This document shows positions 1 to 11,049 of a stretch of DNA of 64,000 nt, piece by piece; the first letter of the stretch is position 1, and each line of letters opens with the position of its first letter. This DNA is from Cheiracanthium punctorium. Taxonomy: Eukaryota; Arthropoda; Arachnida; Araneae; Cheiracanthiidae. The stretch spans positions 620,001 to 684,000 of the forward strand of contig JAWZYV010014418.1 in assembly GCA_038373885.1 (NCBI GenBank), in the 5' to 3' direction. The position numbers and the translations under genes are program-made. The notes under the pieces are model-generated. The model was not told where the DNA came from. It made no database searches and worked only from the letters and a program-made list of their open reading frames with translations.

Positions 1-2
1 GT

Positions 3-1697
3 TCTTATAATCACCTTAGACCTCAGTGTCCAAAACTGAAAGAAGTGGTGGCTGCAAACGATATCGCTGACGGAGATGTAGATCACCTGATGGCTCCTTA
101 TACCACCTTAGGTAAAGTAAATGGTGCAGAAGTTTCCATACTCCGCGATACTGGAGCCACATTAGATTTGGTTTGCCCTAAGTTGGTGAAACCGTATATG
201 TTTACAGGTGAATATGTGTGGGTGAGATCACCATTGATAGAAACTGCTACATGTCTACCATTAGCCGAAATAGAATTAGAAGGTAGTTTTGGGCATGTTG
301 TAACGAAAGCAGCAGTACAACAGTATAAATGGGAAGAAAGTAAATATTTGTTAGGAAATAAGACAGCTGCATTGATCGACAGTATGAAGAAAAATAAAGA
401 TGTGGAAATGCATATGATAAACGCAGTTCAAACACGTTCTAAGAAGAAAAAAGAATTACGAAAGGAAGAAGAGAAATCGCAAGAAATCTCGAATGAAAGT
501 TGTCAAGAGATCATTGACCTAACCAAAATCACTGATGAAGAAAAAAGTATATTACCATCACCGGAGCCTTTTGTTGAAACTCCTAATCTTTTGAAGATCA
601 CACCTGAAGAATTCAAGTCCGCCCAAAGTAGAAGCGCAGAATTAAAGTCTCTAATGGAATTAGCTACAGTTAAGGAAAATAGTAAATTTGAATTAAATAA
701 TGAACTGTTATTTTATAAGAAGGAAGACAAACATGGAACTGAAAGACGACTGCTGGTAGTTCCAGAGGAGTATCGTGAACAGTTAATGAAAATTTGTCAT
801 GAAGGATCAGCGGCTCATCTTGGAACAACAAAAACTAAAGATGCACTCTTTAAAAGTTTCTACTGGCCCAACTGTTACCGAGATGTTGAGAATTTCGTGA
901 AGGCTTGTGACAGTTGCCAAAGAGCTGGAAAACCTCAAGAAAAGAAGAAGGCTCCTTTAAAGATCGTACCAGTTATCACAGAAATTTTTACGAAAATAAA
1001 TGTTGATGCTTGTGGGCCTTTGCCCGTGACACCCTCAGGAAACAGATACATATTAACTGATATTTGCATGTCTTCTAAATATCCAGATGCAATCCCTGTG
1101 GAAAATCTCTGTTCGACCACTGTTGTAAATGTGCTACTTCAGATTTTTAGTCGCATGGGATTCCAGAAGGAATTGCAGACCGACCAGGGATCATCTTTCG
1201 TGAGTGCACTTACATCGGAATTTCTAGAAAGGTTTGGAATAAAGGTGGTGCGAAGCTCCGTTTATCACCCCCAAAGTAATCCAGTGGAGAGAATGCACAG
1301 AACTCTAAAAAGAATTCTCCGAGTCCTATGTTTCGAATCTGGACCAGACTGGGAGAATATCTTACCCCAGGCTCTTTTCGCTCTTCGAACGGTAACTCAT
1401 GATAGTACCGGATTTTCTCCAGCTGAATTGGTTCACGGAAAAAACTTAAGAACTCCCATCATGCTTCTCTACGAAAAGTTGAAAGGTGAAGACGAGACAA
1501 AAAGTAGTGTAGTTGAATATGTCTTTGAACTTATGAATCGTATGAAGAGATGCCAAGATCTTGCAATTCAGCAAATGGAAAACGTAAAAGAAAAACAAAA
1601 ACTATGGTATGATCGAAAGGCTACAGAACGCAAGTTTGAAAAGGGAGACTTAGTACTTGTGGTGGCTCCTTCAAAGCCGAATAAATTGTCCGTTTAG
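3..1697 (+). pseudogene. gag-pol fragment 1: zinc-knuckle tail, aspartic protease, integrase
   Basis: The frame is already open at base 3 and runs to a TAG at 1695-1697, so the ATG at 45 is internal and not a real start. Residue numbers below count from that ATG. The half zinc knuckle ahead of it ends gag. Aspartic protease motif DTGAT sits at residues 35-39. A lysine- and glutamate-rich linker follows at about 130-175. The integrase HHCC finger is H252, H258, C288, C291. The catalytic triad is D321, D380, E415, all present. The last two are separated by 34 residues, one fewer than canonical DD35E, because the motif reads HPQSNPVER. The C-terminal region approaches the GPY/F module when the TAG interrupts it. 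The same frame continues immediately after the stop with WVGPG. Integrase would insert the cDNA into chromosomes, but this copy is broken. Confidence 0.92.
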
Positions 1698-2123
1698 TGG
1701 GTAGGTCCTGGACAAATTATCCAACAATTATCTGAAACAAACTATGTTGTTAAATTTCCAGACAAAGAAAAAAATCATGTGTATCATATCAATATGCTGA
1801 AACCTTATTATCAAAGACCAGAAAATATAAATTTGTTATATACGGAAGAACCAGATGCTGATGAAGAAGAAATTCCATGTTTGCAGCTGAACTCCTGTAA
1901 AAATGAAGAGTCTGAACTTTTCCAAAACATAGAGTCAAACTCCCGACTTTCTGAAAGTGAACGTGAAACTCTGAGACTTCTAATATCTGAGTATTCTGGC
2001 ATTTTCTCAAATGAGCCAGGATGTACGAACCTTACTAAACATGATATTGAATTGGAATCCGAGAAACCAATTTGTACAAAGCCATACCGGTTGTCGCCTA
2101 GACAAAGTGAAATTTTAAAGTAA
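1698..2123 (+). pseudogene. gag-pol fragment 2: integrase C-terminal (GPY/F-like) tail and linker to RT
   Basis: This is the same reading frame as the segment before it (both multiples of three), separated only by the TAG at 1695-1697. It opens with WVGPG and continues through a short beta-rich stretch to HINMLKPYY, which is how Ty3/Gypsy integrase GPY/F modules usually end. An acidic linker follows (about 1820-1980), then the conserved lead-in to RT around HDIELESEKPI, where gypsy RTs normally begin. A TAA at 2121-2123 ends the segment, and the RT continues in the same frame after it. The direct join of an integrase tail to an RT lead-in is the strongest local proof that integrase is upstream of RT by design and not by rearrangement. 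No start codon of its own is expected. Confidence 0.85.
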
Positions 2124-2813
2124 GAAGTAGAAAAGATGCTGACTCTCGGAATAATTGAGGAAGGCGAATCCGACTTTTCATCCCCGCTCATCTTAGTTGA
2201 AGTCCCCGGGAAAGATCCCCGACCCTGCATTGACTATAGGAAATTGAACAACGTCACTAAAACGCAGTATTTTCCACTACCAAATATAGAGCAACTAGTG
2301 AAAAAGGTATCGAATGCAAATTATATAACTATACTGGATTTGACCAGAGGTTATTGGCAAATCCCATTAACGGCACGAGCTCAGCGTTTTGCTGCTTTAT
2401 GTACCAGCTTTGGTATTTTCAAACCGTTACGGTTACCGTTTGGACTAAAAAATGCTCCATATGATTTCAGCCGGTTGATGGCTGGACTGTTAAAAACTTG
2501 CGAAGAATTTTCCGTGCCATATCTCAATGATGTCGCCATATTTTCTCCTACGTGGGAAGAGCATATATCGCACTTAAAAATTGTATTTGAAAAGATGAAG
2601 ACAGCTAAGTTGCATATAAAACCATCAAAATGTCAGTATGCAAAAGCGACCGTGAAGTACTTAGGTCATGTAGTTGGTCAAGGACAACGAAGACCAGGGG
2701 AAGTTAAAGTCCAAGCCATAAGAGACTTCCCTACTCCTTCTACGAAAACACACATTAGATCATTTCTAGGACTGGCGGATATTATCGAAGGTACATTCCC
2801 GAATTTTCCGTGA
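2124..2813 (+). pseudogene. gag-pol fragment 3: reverse transcriptase, active site altered and frame broken
   Basis: This is in frame with the two fragments upstream. RT motifs appear in order: SSPLILVEVPGKDPRPCIDYRK near the start, the first catalytic Asp in TILDLTRGYWQIPL, then LPFGLKNAPYDFSRLM. The YxDD box reads YLND at 2520-2531, so the first Asp of the pair is Asn (codon 2526-2528). In the family this Asp binds catalytic metal, so polymerase activity would be lost even without the other lesions. The RT connection region (KPSKCQYAK, LGHVVG) is intact. Near 2775 the frame slips. The expected glycine/tyrosine-rich motif after SFLGLA is found in the +2 frame, and the original frame stops at 2811-2813. 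One missing base around 2773-2777 explains this. Confidence 0.93.
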
Positions 2814-3328
2814 TTTCAGCACCATTGACCGACCTACTAAAGGGAAAAAGTCGCATGTCAGCTATAAGATGGACGGAAGCATGTCATACTGCATTCGATG
2901 AACTTAAAAGAAGGTTAACGGAAAGACCAGTGTTGCACAGTCCAAATTTTACAAAACCGTTCCTCGTACAGTGCGACGCCTCCAATTATGGAATTGGTGT
3001 TGTCCTATCACAAGTAGAAAATGACGACGAACATCCAATAATGTACTTAAGTAGAAAGTTTTCTTCCGCCGAACAAAATTATAGTACTATTGAAAAGGAA
3101 TGTGCAGCAATAATTTATGCTGTACAAAAGTTGAAGTGTTATCTCGATGGACAGCACAAATTCATTTTTCAGACGGATCATAATCCTTTAGTGTGGTTAG
3201 GGAAAAACAGCGGGACAAATCCGCGACTTTTAAGATGGGCCCTAACTTTACAGCCATACAATTATGAAGTTGTTCATAAAAAGGGCAAACTTCATCAAAA
3301 TGCTGACAGCTTAAGTCGTCTCCCCTAA
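2776..3328 (+). pseudogene. gag-pol fragment 4: RT thumb/connection and RNase H
   Basis: This is the continuation of pol in the shifted frame, ending at a natural stop (TAA, 3326-3328). It contains the RT-RNase H connection (APLTDLLKGK, RWTEACHTAFDELK) and a gypsy-type RNase H with all four acidic residues of the D-E-D-D set: the Asp in QCDASNYG, the Glu in IEKECAA, the Asp in QTDHNPL and the Asp in NADSLSR. The end NADSLSRLP is where gypsy RNase H normally ends when nothing follows. In PR-RT-RH-IN elements an integrase would start here. None does, and non-coding DNA leads to the polypurine tract, which confirms that RNase H is the last pol domain. RNase H would remove the RNA strand of the RNA:DNA hybrid during replication. 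Confidence 0.93.
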
Positions 3329-3644
3329 ATTAAAGGCAATTAAGAAATTATAATGTTATTATCTGTTTGTTTGAATTTATATTTCTACTAATATTGTAAA
3401 TAATTGTATTATTTGGTCATATCTTCTGATTATTAGTGAAGTTTATGTAACTTTTTTATATGTAGTTATAATTGAATTTTTTGTTTGGGGAAATGCACTG
3501 TTCTTTGAATGGCACTGAACTGGCACTGAAATAGGATTTGTCGGCCCTAATTAATTATTTTTAACAAACTTTGAAGACTGACAAACTTTGAAGATTTTCA
3601 GGTAAAAACTTTTCCCTCCAAACTCCTGAAAAGTTTTCCTCCGT
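3329..3644 (+). other. Untranslated 3' part of the retrotransposon
   Basis: This AT-rich, non-coding stretch lies between the end of RNase H and the polypurine tract. A short motif, ACAAACTTTGAAGA, occurs twice side by side at about 3564-3598. No envelope-like ORF is present. Confidence 0.7.
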
Positions 3645-3655
3645 GAGGGGAGGAG
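3645..3655 (+). other. Polypurine tract
   Basis: Eleven purines in a row (GAGGGGAGGAG) lie directly before TGTAGACTG. This position and composition are those of a plus-strand primer site of an LTR retrotransposon. Confidence 0.75.
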
Positions 3656-3949
3656 TGTAGACTGTTATGACGTCGAGCAGACCCTTCTCCATGCGATGGC
3701 GCCATACATCAGAAGTTGTTTGTTTTCAGTTCGAGAAGGCGCAGAGACAGCGACGGTGTTGAAGAATGCATGGAAATGTACCGCGAGTTTAAACGGACCC
3801 TTGTGGTTGTAGCACACACCTAACACCGCGAATATAATGTAATGCGAATGTAACCCTGTGTTTTTATGGATGTGTTTGTGACAGTGTAATAAATCGTCCT
3901 GTTCGTCCTATAATTGTGTCCCCCTCTGTTTTTTGCACGCTACCGTACA
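3656..3949 (+). repeat. 3' LTR of the Ty3/Gypsy element
   Basis: It begins TGTAGACTG right after the polypurine tract and is placed as ending at CGTACA (3949), giving TG...CA ends and about 294 bp. A polyadenylation signal AATAAA lies at 3888-3893, followed by a GT-rich stretch, as expected of R/U5. The right edge is inferred from the terminal dinucleotide only, because the partner LTR is outside the window. Confidence 0.7.
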
Positions 3950-6015
3950 ATATGCATCATGAATATGTTATGTATAGTTTTTGGTATTGTTATATATTCA
4001 GCTTCCGAATCTTAATCAATAGTTAAATATTCATAAAAAATATTTTTGAAGTAGATTAGATTATATATAAATTCGGATTGAGATCATAAGAGCAAAGAGT
4101 AGTCTTGTAATACGCCGATACTTTTCAAGAACGCGATCTAATAATCTGAACTGCAGATGCCTTTCAGAATATTCGTGATCAAGTATAGAGAAAAGCCGAA
4201 GAATTAATAAAAAATAGCTAACAAATTTTGAATAATCAAAATTTCAATTTCATTTTGAAATACAGATGCTTTAAGTTTTACTGTTTACAGGAAAAAATAA
4301 TTCAATCAGATTTTTACTCCCTATACTGTGGTCTGGCATACTTGCCAAAGGCTAAGTTAAAATTGGTCTTACTGTTTTCAAAATATCATCAAAAATACTC
4401 ATTATTCAAGATCATCTAAGCAATGCTTTTAAAAAAGCGTACTCATTTGGCTGCATTGCTTCACCATGTTGATCTACGAAATAACATGTTAATGAAAAAT
4501 AGTAATTCGTTAGTTTCTCTTTTATCAACTTATTCTATAAAAATTGGTTTGGGCGATAAGCATCCGTCTGAACTGAAATACCTCACGAAGGTTAAAATCG
4601 TCTTTAAATTTTTCAAAGCAATCAAATGTGCTTCCTCCAAGATCAGCGAGTTCAATAATTGTATGTGCTGAATAATGGAACAGTTTAATCGCTAGTAGTG
4701 TGTACAAATGAAAGTTACTTAAAGTGCGTAGGCATATATTAATCGGATACAAACATTTAATCCAAACGATGTAAGTTTATTATTAACTCTACCAAGAAAA
4801 CTTAATTTTTCTTAAAATCATAAATTATGGCTGGAAAAAAGTTTTGTTGTGCATGTGCTTCAAATCAAAATAACGCATTAAGACCTTATCTTAATAATAT
4901 TTTCATATATTTTCGGTCTTTCGAATATACCTATAAAAAAATTCCTATTTACTTTCTCTAGTCTAATGAACGTTATGTATTGGTTCATCACTTTTAATGC
5001 TGATATGAGAGATAAATCTTTATCAGCAGAGATCTGGAATTTCTTTTTCTTGGAATAACAATTTGAACAGACGTAAGCAATGTAGAATAGTGTACTAAAC
5101 ATCTTTCACGTTTTGCAATATTTCATCTTGTTAAACTGGGGGTTAACAAGTTTTGAAAGTGTCTTAGAAGTTGAGCGTTTCTTGAAAGCAATTAGAGTCA
5201 ACTCGTTTTTATTGATGCGATATGTATTTAATCATTACGTGTCTTGAGTTTCGTTAAATTTTTTTATGAAGTGTCAAAAACATGTGTTTTTCTCAAAATT
5301 TCGTGCAAGTTTTGTGCTTTTAATGCAGTGAAACTATTACTTGATACTTTACTTTGGTTTTATAAAAAGTGAACAGTAGTAGATTATACAGAAATTTGTT
5401 TTTGTTTCTTTACCCATATTCTTACTTATGTTTTAGCGGGAATTTTTTTCTTAATATTTGTGTAATCATATTAATTGTAAAAGAAAACTCAAGACTAAAT
5501 AAAAATAAATTATTTTATAAGAATTTTAACTCAATAAATATTTTTCATCATTATAAAAGAACAAACTGTACGATGGCCATCACCACAAATAAAAGTTGTA
5601 ATTTTCTTTACAAATGAGGTGTAGCAGTGAAATCATACATAAATATGGCAAGAAAATTTACTTCACTTCAGAAATATGGATTATTTTGTATTTTATATAA
5701 TCAGAAAAATGTTATCTGCAATTTTTAAGGTTATGGCGAGGATTGTGGCGGCCAAAACTGGAAAGTCGCCCAGATTATTTATTTTACAACTTGTATCTTT
5801 ACTATTTATTGTTAGATTACGCAGTAGAGTCTAAAAAAAGTTTATTCCCACAAAGGAAAACGTCATTCAATCCATTTATATTCATAAAATAAATTTTTAC
5901 TCGAAATAGGCAATGATATTGCTTTTCGAATAGTGAAAACTTCAGAATTCTAAGGTTAGCTGTTATTTAACAAAGAATGATTCCCATGAAATATTTCTCG
6001 AGAAAATCGTAATAC
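3950..6015. other. AT-rich DNA without recognisable gene or element
   Basis: Only short ORFs of low-complexity composition (all under 90 codons, none with a recognisable domain) are present. No terminal repeats or target duplications were seen. Confidence 0.6.
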
Positions 6016-6041
6016 GAGTGAATCATCTGTTTTATTTTCTA

Positions 6042-6207
6042 CTAGCTGCGTGCCCGTTCTTCGCACGGTAGGAAACGAAAAATTTCCTCACATGTGTAAT
6101 TCGAATTAGTTCCAGTGATGTGGAATCTAGAAAAAGCAAAATTATTTCACTCTTGACTTAAAATTTGCGTCATATATGTAATAACCTGAGATCATTGCAA
6201 TATAATG

Positions 6208-6238
<31 letters not shown>

Positions 6239-7253
6239 AAAAAAAAACTATGTCAGCGTCATTCGGTATCAAAAAAGTAAAAATGGACCGTTTGTAGTGA
6301 ACTTCTCACTTTCAAAATGTCTTATATCCTCAGACATGCTGTCTTTTAGGTTCACGTTTTAGCGTTAAATACCTCAGACACAACATGAAATGGACATTTT
6401 TTTTAAATTTTAAAAATACGTCACCCTCTCTTGCAACCCTTTACAAAAAGAAAAGAGATAAGAGATATGACTGCGCTATTTATAAAGGCTTTAAAATTGT
6501 TTTTCTAGATTATGCAGTTTAATTTTTCTTCTCACAAATAAATCCAGTATTTATAAAAGGAAATCGAGCCAAGCAAAGAAATCGTCTGCTCGCGGGACCG
6601 TTTTTATTTATTTTTTTCAACTGGCAATTTTAATCATTGTTACTGTATCCATGACAACCAAACCGCAAGATATCAAACCGAAAATTATAAGAGGAGCTAC
6701 TGAAATGAAAATCTTTCTTTACTTAAAAATTCGTAAAAATTCTCCTAATTTATATTTTTCCTCCGTTCTTCTTTTAAAAGTGGGCGAATTGTGTGCTCCG
6801 GCTTTTGCCCAAATATAAAAAAGTTATGACAGATAGAATTCAAGATGCAGCAGTTTTAAAAATATTTTACGAAAGTCAGCGTCAAATTTAATTTTATTTG
6901 AAAAATTCCCAAAAATCTGAAAATTATGTTACACAGTCCGAACAAACAGTTTTTAAAAGAAAAATTTCTCCTCTATACGATGATGTAACTATCTTTTTCT
7001 TGCGAGTGCAATTACCGGCGTTATTATGTATTAAGCAAGAAAAATCGCTAAAAATCGGAAAAAACATAAAATAAAACATTTTCTAATTCGAATTTCGAAA
7101 AAATCGCTTCGAGGTGTGTCGAGACCCGTCTTGGAGAATTTCCGTACAAAATCTAGGAAAGGTCTACGATCACCCGTTTCGGAGCTACGCGAGACACAGA
7201 CAGACAGACAGACAGACAAACGGACAGTTTACACACTGTTTTATTTATATAGA
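6042..7253 (-). mobile_element. Non-autonomous Helitron, copy A (complete)
   Basis: Read on the minus strand it starts TCTATATAAATAAAAC at 7253, preceded by A. It ends with a short hairpin (CGTGC...GCACG around the word GAAGAACGG), then CAGCTAG at 6042, followed by T. A 5' TC, a hairpin about 5-10 nt before a 3' CTRR and insertion between A and T are the hallmarks of Helitrons. It is about 1.2 kb long with no Rep/helicase ORF, so it must depend on an autonomous relative. It contains five CTGT-type tetramers near the 5' end and an AC/A-run at about 6209-6247. Confidence 0.85.
6209..6247. repeat. (AC)n microsatellite followed by A-run
   Basis: An uninterrupted AC dinucleotide run is followed by about 14 A. 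It lies inside Helitron copy A, and the matching GT/T run in copy B lies at about 24087-24125. Confidence 0.9.
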
Positions 7254-9762
7254 TAAACCAAAATATAGATATCAAAGTCTTTTTTCAATGAAATTAAAAT
7301 TGCAATTATGTGTATCTTGTTAGAAAAATGCTCAAAGGTAAATGTTTTTTTTTTTTTTTTTTTCGGTTTCTTATTCTCGTCGTTCGATTTAATTGTTTCA
7401 CTCGTCACTCAAAGAAAAGCGTCCCTTTAGAAACATAATTAGTAGCATTTATTAGAAGAAAGTTACTGAAACTTGCCAACTGATTACTGTAAGTACGATG
7501 CAGTTACATGATATCTAGCCAAAACTATACGAACAATTTCAATTCAATCCAGCTACTTGCCCTAACACATTTTGTAACATTTCACCAATTGTTTTGTTAT
7601 GAATTAATTATATTTGTTGGAACTTTTTTATATACAATATAAATGCTATGGACTGGTGTCCAAAATTAAAGTCACGAAGATGAAATCTGTGACAACTAAA
7701 GAAATATTCGGTTTATTGTAAAAATATTTGGCTCAGAGATATATTATAAAAGGAGAAAGCATATCAAGAAAGATGAGTTTTAATTTAATATACAGGTTTT
7801 ATAAAAAATATTAAGCTTAATTTCTTATTTAAATAAATGTATAATCTACATAATACTTAATGATATATATTTAAATGGTATACAAAATGGAGACAGATAT
7901 TTCGTAAGAATACCCTGTTCAAGAAATAATGAGTAGGAATAAGAAATGTTAAGAAGAAAGGCAGTTGCTACTTAGTAAAACCTGCTTTTTAATGCATTTT
8001 TATAATCAGAAATGGAAATAAAATGCGCAAAACTGTTTTCTATCTAAGTTTTGGAATCTATATTGTAAAATAAGTAAAATATGCAGCGCAACTTTATCTG
8101 AAATTTAAGAATTACGATGATAACTTACCTTATTATATTATCCTCATTCTATTTAGGTGCAGCTAAGACTTAAAATTAATATGTAAGAGCTGTTTTATCT
8201 ATGTAATACCTTACAAAAAGATTGGGAGGGGGAGCAGACTTATTTGAATGGACTGTTTGAGACTGCATGTACATATTATGAAAGGCGAGAAAAATTAAAA
8301 TTTATGGGATACCATAAGCTATAAAGAATGTGATTTACCAAGAAATGAAGATGGAATAAAAGTTTAAATATCTTCTTACCCGTCAGAAGCTTCCATATAA
8401 AACTTAAATTTTAGAAATGTTGTAGGAAATTTGTTATTCTTTCCACGTTTTTCAAATAACTCGCTGTTTCAATGTAAAGCAAATACATTTCCAGATGATT
8501 TTTTAAAATATGATGCGGCTACAGATATTTTATTAAAATCATAACATGCAATAATCATTCAAAATTTTAAAACTGTATAAGCTAAGTTTTTCTTCTATTA
8601 ATCTAGAGCATGTTTCAATTCAATGCCCTAATTTAATCCGCACAAATCGTTAATGGTTAATGCAAATAAGTTTTTTTTTTTTTTTTAACAATCGTATGGT
8701 TAACTTTGAGAGCAATTGTTGCCCTCACAAAGTATGAGAGATTCTATTTGTTGATTGAATTGGTCGATAACATAAGCATGAAAGTACATCATGCGTCAGT
8801 AACATAACATGTTTTCTCTTTTTTAATATTTTTAATTTCATTTAAATGTAAGTAACTTAAATATTTTCCGTGCAGTTAAATAAAGCATGGATAATGAAAA
8901 AAAAGCAGCATTTTAATGCTTCAGTATCTAGTATTTGACGTAGAGTAGACTTTGTTAAATTTCCACTATTCATATTTTGATATATTTATACATACACCCA
9001 CACACACACACACATATATAAGCTATTACCTTAAAAAATGTACGAAGTTGTTAAAAAAAATATTTGTGAAATCGCCGAACTGTAAAATTATTGCATCATA
9101 TTAGCATTAGGTGGTGTGAAATTATAGTCCTATTATTGCTCCAAATTCAAACTAACCTATTTCTGTAATGTTTCATCCATTTCGAATTCTACAATATAAA
9201 CAAAGTCGAAGAAATTTGCCTTTAATATTGCTTTCACGTTCGCTGTTATGCTATGCTCTGTTGAATTTAATATATTGCAAGATTTCTGCCATGCAACTTG
9301 TTGCACGAGAGTTGAACACGTCGTGAGTTCGAAGATTGTCCAGAAAAATAATTATACTTAATGATATTACCTAACTTCTTGTGAGCATGTTAACGACATA
9401 ATATTTCTCAGTAACTCATGTTTGCATGAAAGCAACAGATGGGATTTCAGATTCTTCGTGATCAAATGTTGAGTAAAATTATTGCAAAACTTTTATTTTA
9501 CATTTCATGTTAATATTTTATATAAATTCTGTTTACGATTTATAAGAGAAGGACATAAATTAATTAAAGGGGGTAGAGTGGGGAAGAGAAAGGAGGGTTT
9601 TGGAACTGGAGTATGTGAAGTTACGTTAACTTGAGAAACAGGGTCTAGGTATTTATTTCTGACTATAATGCACTATTTTTGTAAAAGATGAAACTTTTGT
9701 ATTAGTTATTTAACTCAAAAAGGTAATCTAAAAGTTAATAACTTCTAAACGCACACTATGCT
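7254..9762. other. Non-coding interior of arm A
   Basis: AT-rich DNA between the Helitron 5' end and the hAT-like MITE. It has no ORF above about 60 codons with any domain, a T-run near 7346-7364 and a short CA repeat near 8998-9013. It is duplicated, inverted, at 20578-23086. Confidence 0.65.
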
Positions 9763-10590
9763 TAAGGTGACCATACGTCCCGTTTTGAACGGGAGAGAGT
9801 CCAGTTTTTAGGTGGCTTGTCCCGTTGTTCCCAAGCACAGCTTTGGGACACAGTAATGTCCCGTTAGAAAGAGGGTAACCCACGGTAACGATTTCAATAA
9901 AGGTCGTTAAAAATCTAAAATCATCCAACGGCAGTGTCTGTTAAACAAAAAAAAAAAAAAAAAAAAAAAAAAACTGACCTCCCTCCCTCCCCTCTCGAGA
10001 CGAGAAGAAAACGCCAGGGGATGTATTGTTTTTGTGTTTGTTCTTTTAATGTTCTTTCTCTGTCAACCATTTCAATTTACTTAATTTCAATTTCTTTTTT
10101 TAAAGTCATGTTCCTCTTTTGCTTATTCCTCCCCCTCCCCTGATCTCCACTTTATTTTCCCTTTTCACTCTGTTTTTCTAAGAATTGTTTTTCCTTCCGA
10201 GTGACAACTTCCTTTTTTCTGAGTGTCCTTTAGTTTACATTTTTCACTTTCCTACCTTCCTGCTTTGTGTCGGATGGTGTTTTTGAAGTCGAAGAAGGGT
10301 CTACCCCTTGTACCACCCGAAACATACGTCTTGGACTATTTTTATAGAATATGTGCGTTTTAGCAAAGTGTTTTTTTTAAATTTTATTTTGATATTAACA
10401 TTAACACAAGCTTTTTTGAACGTTTTCTTAACAACTAAAAGATACCCAGACCTGTAAATTCAGTCTCCTTACACTATTAGCTTAAAAACAGTAGATGCCC
10501 CTTTTTTGAGGAAGAAAATAAATACACAATTGCCAAAAAAAAAAATTAGTAGCTGTCCCGTTTTGAAGGAAATAATGCATGGTCACATTA
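9763..10590. mobile_element. hAT-like non-autonomous element, intact copy
   Basis: The left end reads TAAGGTGACCATACG, and the right end read inward on the other strand is TAATGTGACCATGC. The 8 bases outside are ACTATGCT (9755-9762) and GTTATGCT (10591-10598), six of eight identical with two transitions, as in an aged 8-bp hAT target duplication. The motif GTCCCGTTTTGAA occurs near both ends. The interior has a long A-run (9947-9973) and a CT/TC-rich stretch. No transposase is present. The inverted duplication breakpoint at 10428 lies inside this element. Confidence 0.72.
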
Positions 10591-11049
10591 GTTATGCTGG
10601 AAAAAATTCATAATCATATCAAAACAATTTAAAGGGTTTTTTTTTTTTCGGAAGTCCAGTGAAAACAATAGAAATCTATCTCTCTTATAGACAGGATAGA
10701 CGTCACTCCCTATGACGACAGTTCCTGTGTTGGTGGTCTCAATGCTTCCCCCTTGAATTTATATCTTTCACACAGGGTGGTCAAACATCAATCATATATT
10801 TGACAGGCTGTGTTCCAAAGAAGAGCGGAATTTAATTTAAGGTTTAAAATAACCTTTAGGATAACTTTAAATGCTGGTAGAAAATGATTGTGTTATTTGA
10901 ATTTTGAGAAGAAAGTCCCTCCAGTTTCCATGGCAGTTTGCAGCCCAAAATGTGGGAATTTTCTTTTGTGTTTTTCGTTCTAAATAAATATCGGTAGTAT
11001 ATAAAAATGAAATCACTTCATTAACAAAAAGAATGACAGAGATGCCTGA
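10591..11049. other. Non-coding spacer DNA
   Basis: AT-rich with short ORFs only; nothing recognisable. Confidence 0.5.

Larger units (their letters stand above)
1..3949 (+). mobile_element. Ty3/Gypsy-type LTR retrotransposon with integrase upstream of RT (Gmr1-like order), 5' end outside window
   Basis: Reading along the strand, the element shows the tail of a gag zinc knuckle (an H-x4-C half motif, NHLRPQC, at about nt 12-32), an aspartic protease (DTGAT), an integrase zinc finger and core, a GPY/F-like tail, reverse transcriptase, RNase H, an untranslated stretch, a polypurine tract and one LTR. Ordinary Ty3/Gypsy elements run PR-RT-RH-IN. Here IN precedes RT, as in Ty1/copia, yet the RT and RNase H motifs are of Ty3/Gypsy type. 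This is the arrangement known for the Gmr1 group. Two in-frame stops and one frameshift break the polyprotein, and the RT active site is altered, so the copy is not functional. The 5' LTR, leader and most of gag lie before base 1, so the full length and target duplication cannot be judged. Confidence 0.93.
6016..10428 (+). repeat. Inverted-repeat arm A (about 4.4 kb)
   Basis: This segment is the reverse complement of 19904-24313 and is near-identical by eye over its full length (identity was not computed). It contains a complete Helitron (6042-7253), 2.5 kb of unclassified AT-rich DNA with no ORF of note, and the first 666 bp of a hAT-like MITE. Homology runs about 25 bp past the Helitron 3' end at the low edge (around 6016-6041) and stops at 10428, inside the MITE. 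Scattered substitutions, a different A/T-run length and a different AC-repeat length separate the arms. This argues against a simple assembly copy. Confidence 0.92.

Noticed and set aside
45..47. ATG at 45 as the start of a protease-integrase gene
   Set aside because: The frame is open upstream to base 3 and encodes the end of a gag zinc knuckle, so the ATG is internal to a polyprotein.
3656..3949. A second copy of the Gypsy LTR elsewhere in the window
   Set aside because: No other segment matches it. The L1 LTRs at 25209 and 41961 are a different family.
7031..7323. Cysteine/serine-rich small ORFs repeated at 7031, 19271 and 23065
   Set aside because: They are frames through the Helitron 5' region, including its CTGT tetramers, and not genes.
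9728..9928. 66-codon ORF that occurs identically at 9728-9928 (minus) and 20412-20612 (plus)
   Set aside because: It is only duplicated because the arms are duplicated. It overlaps MITE termini and has no domain.
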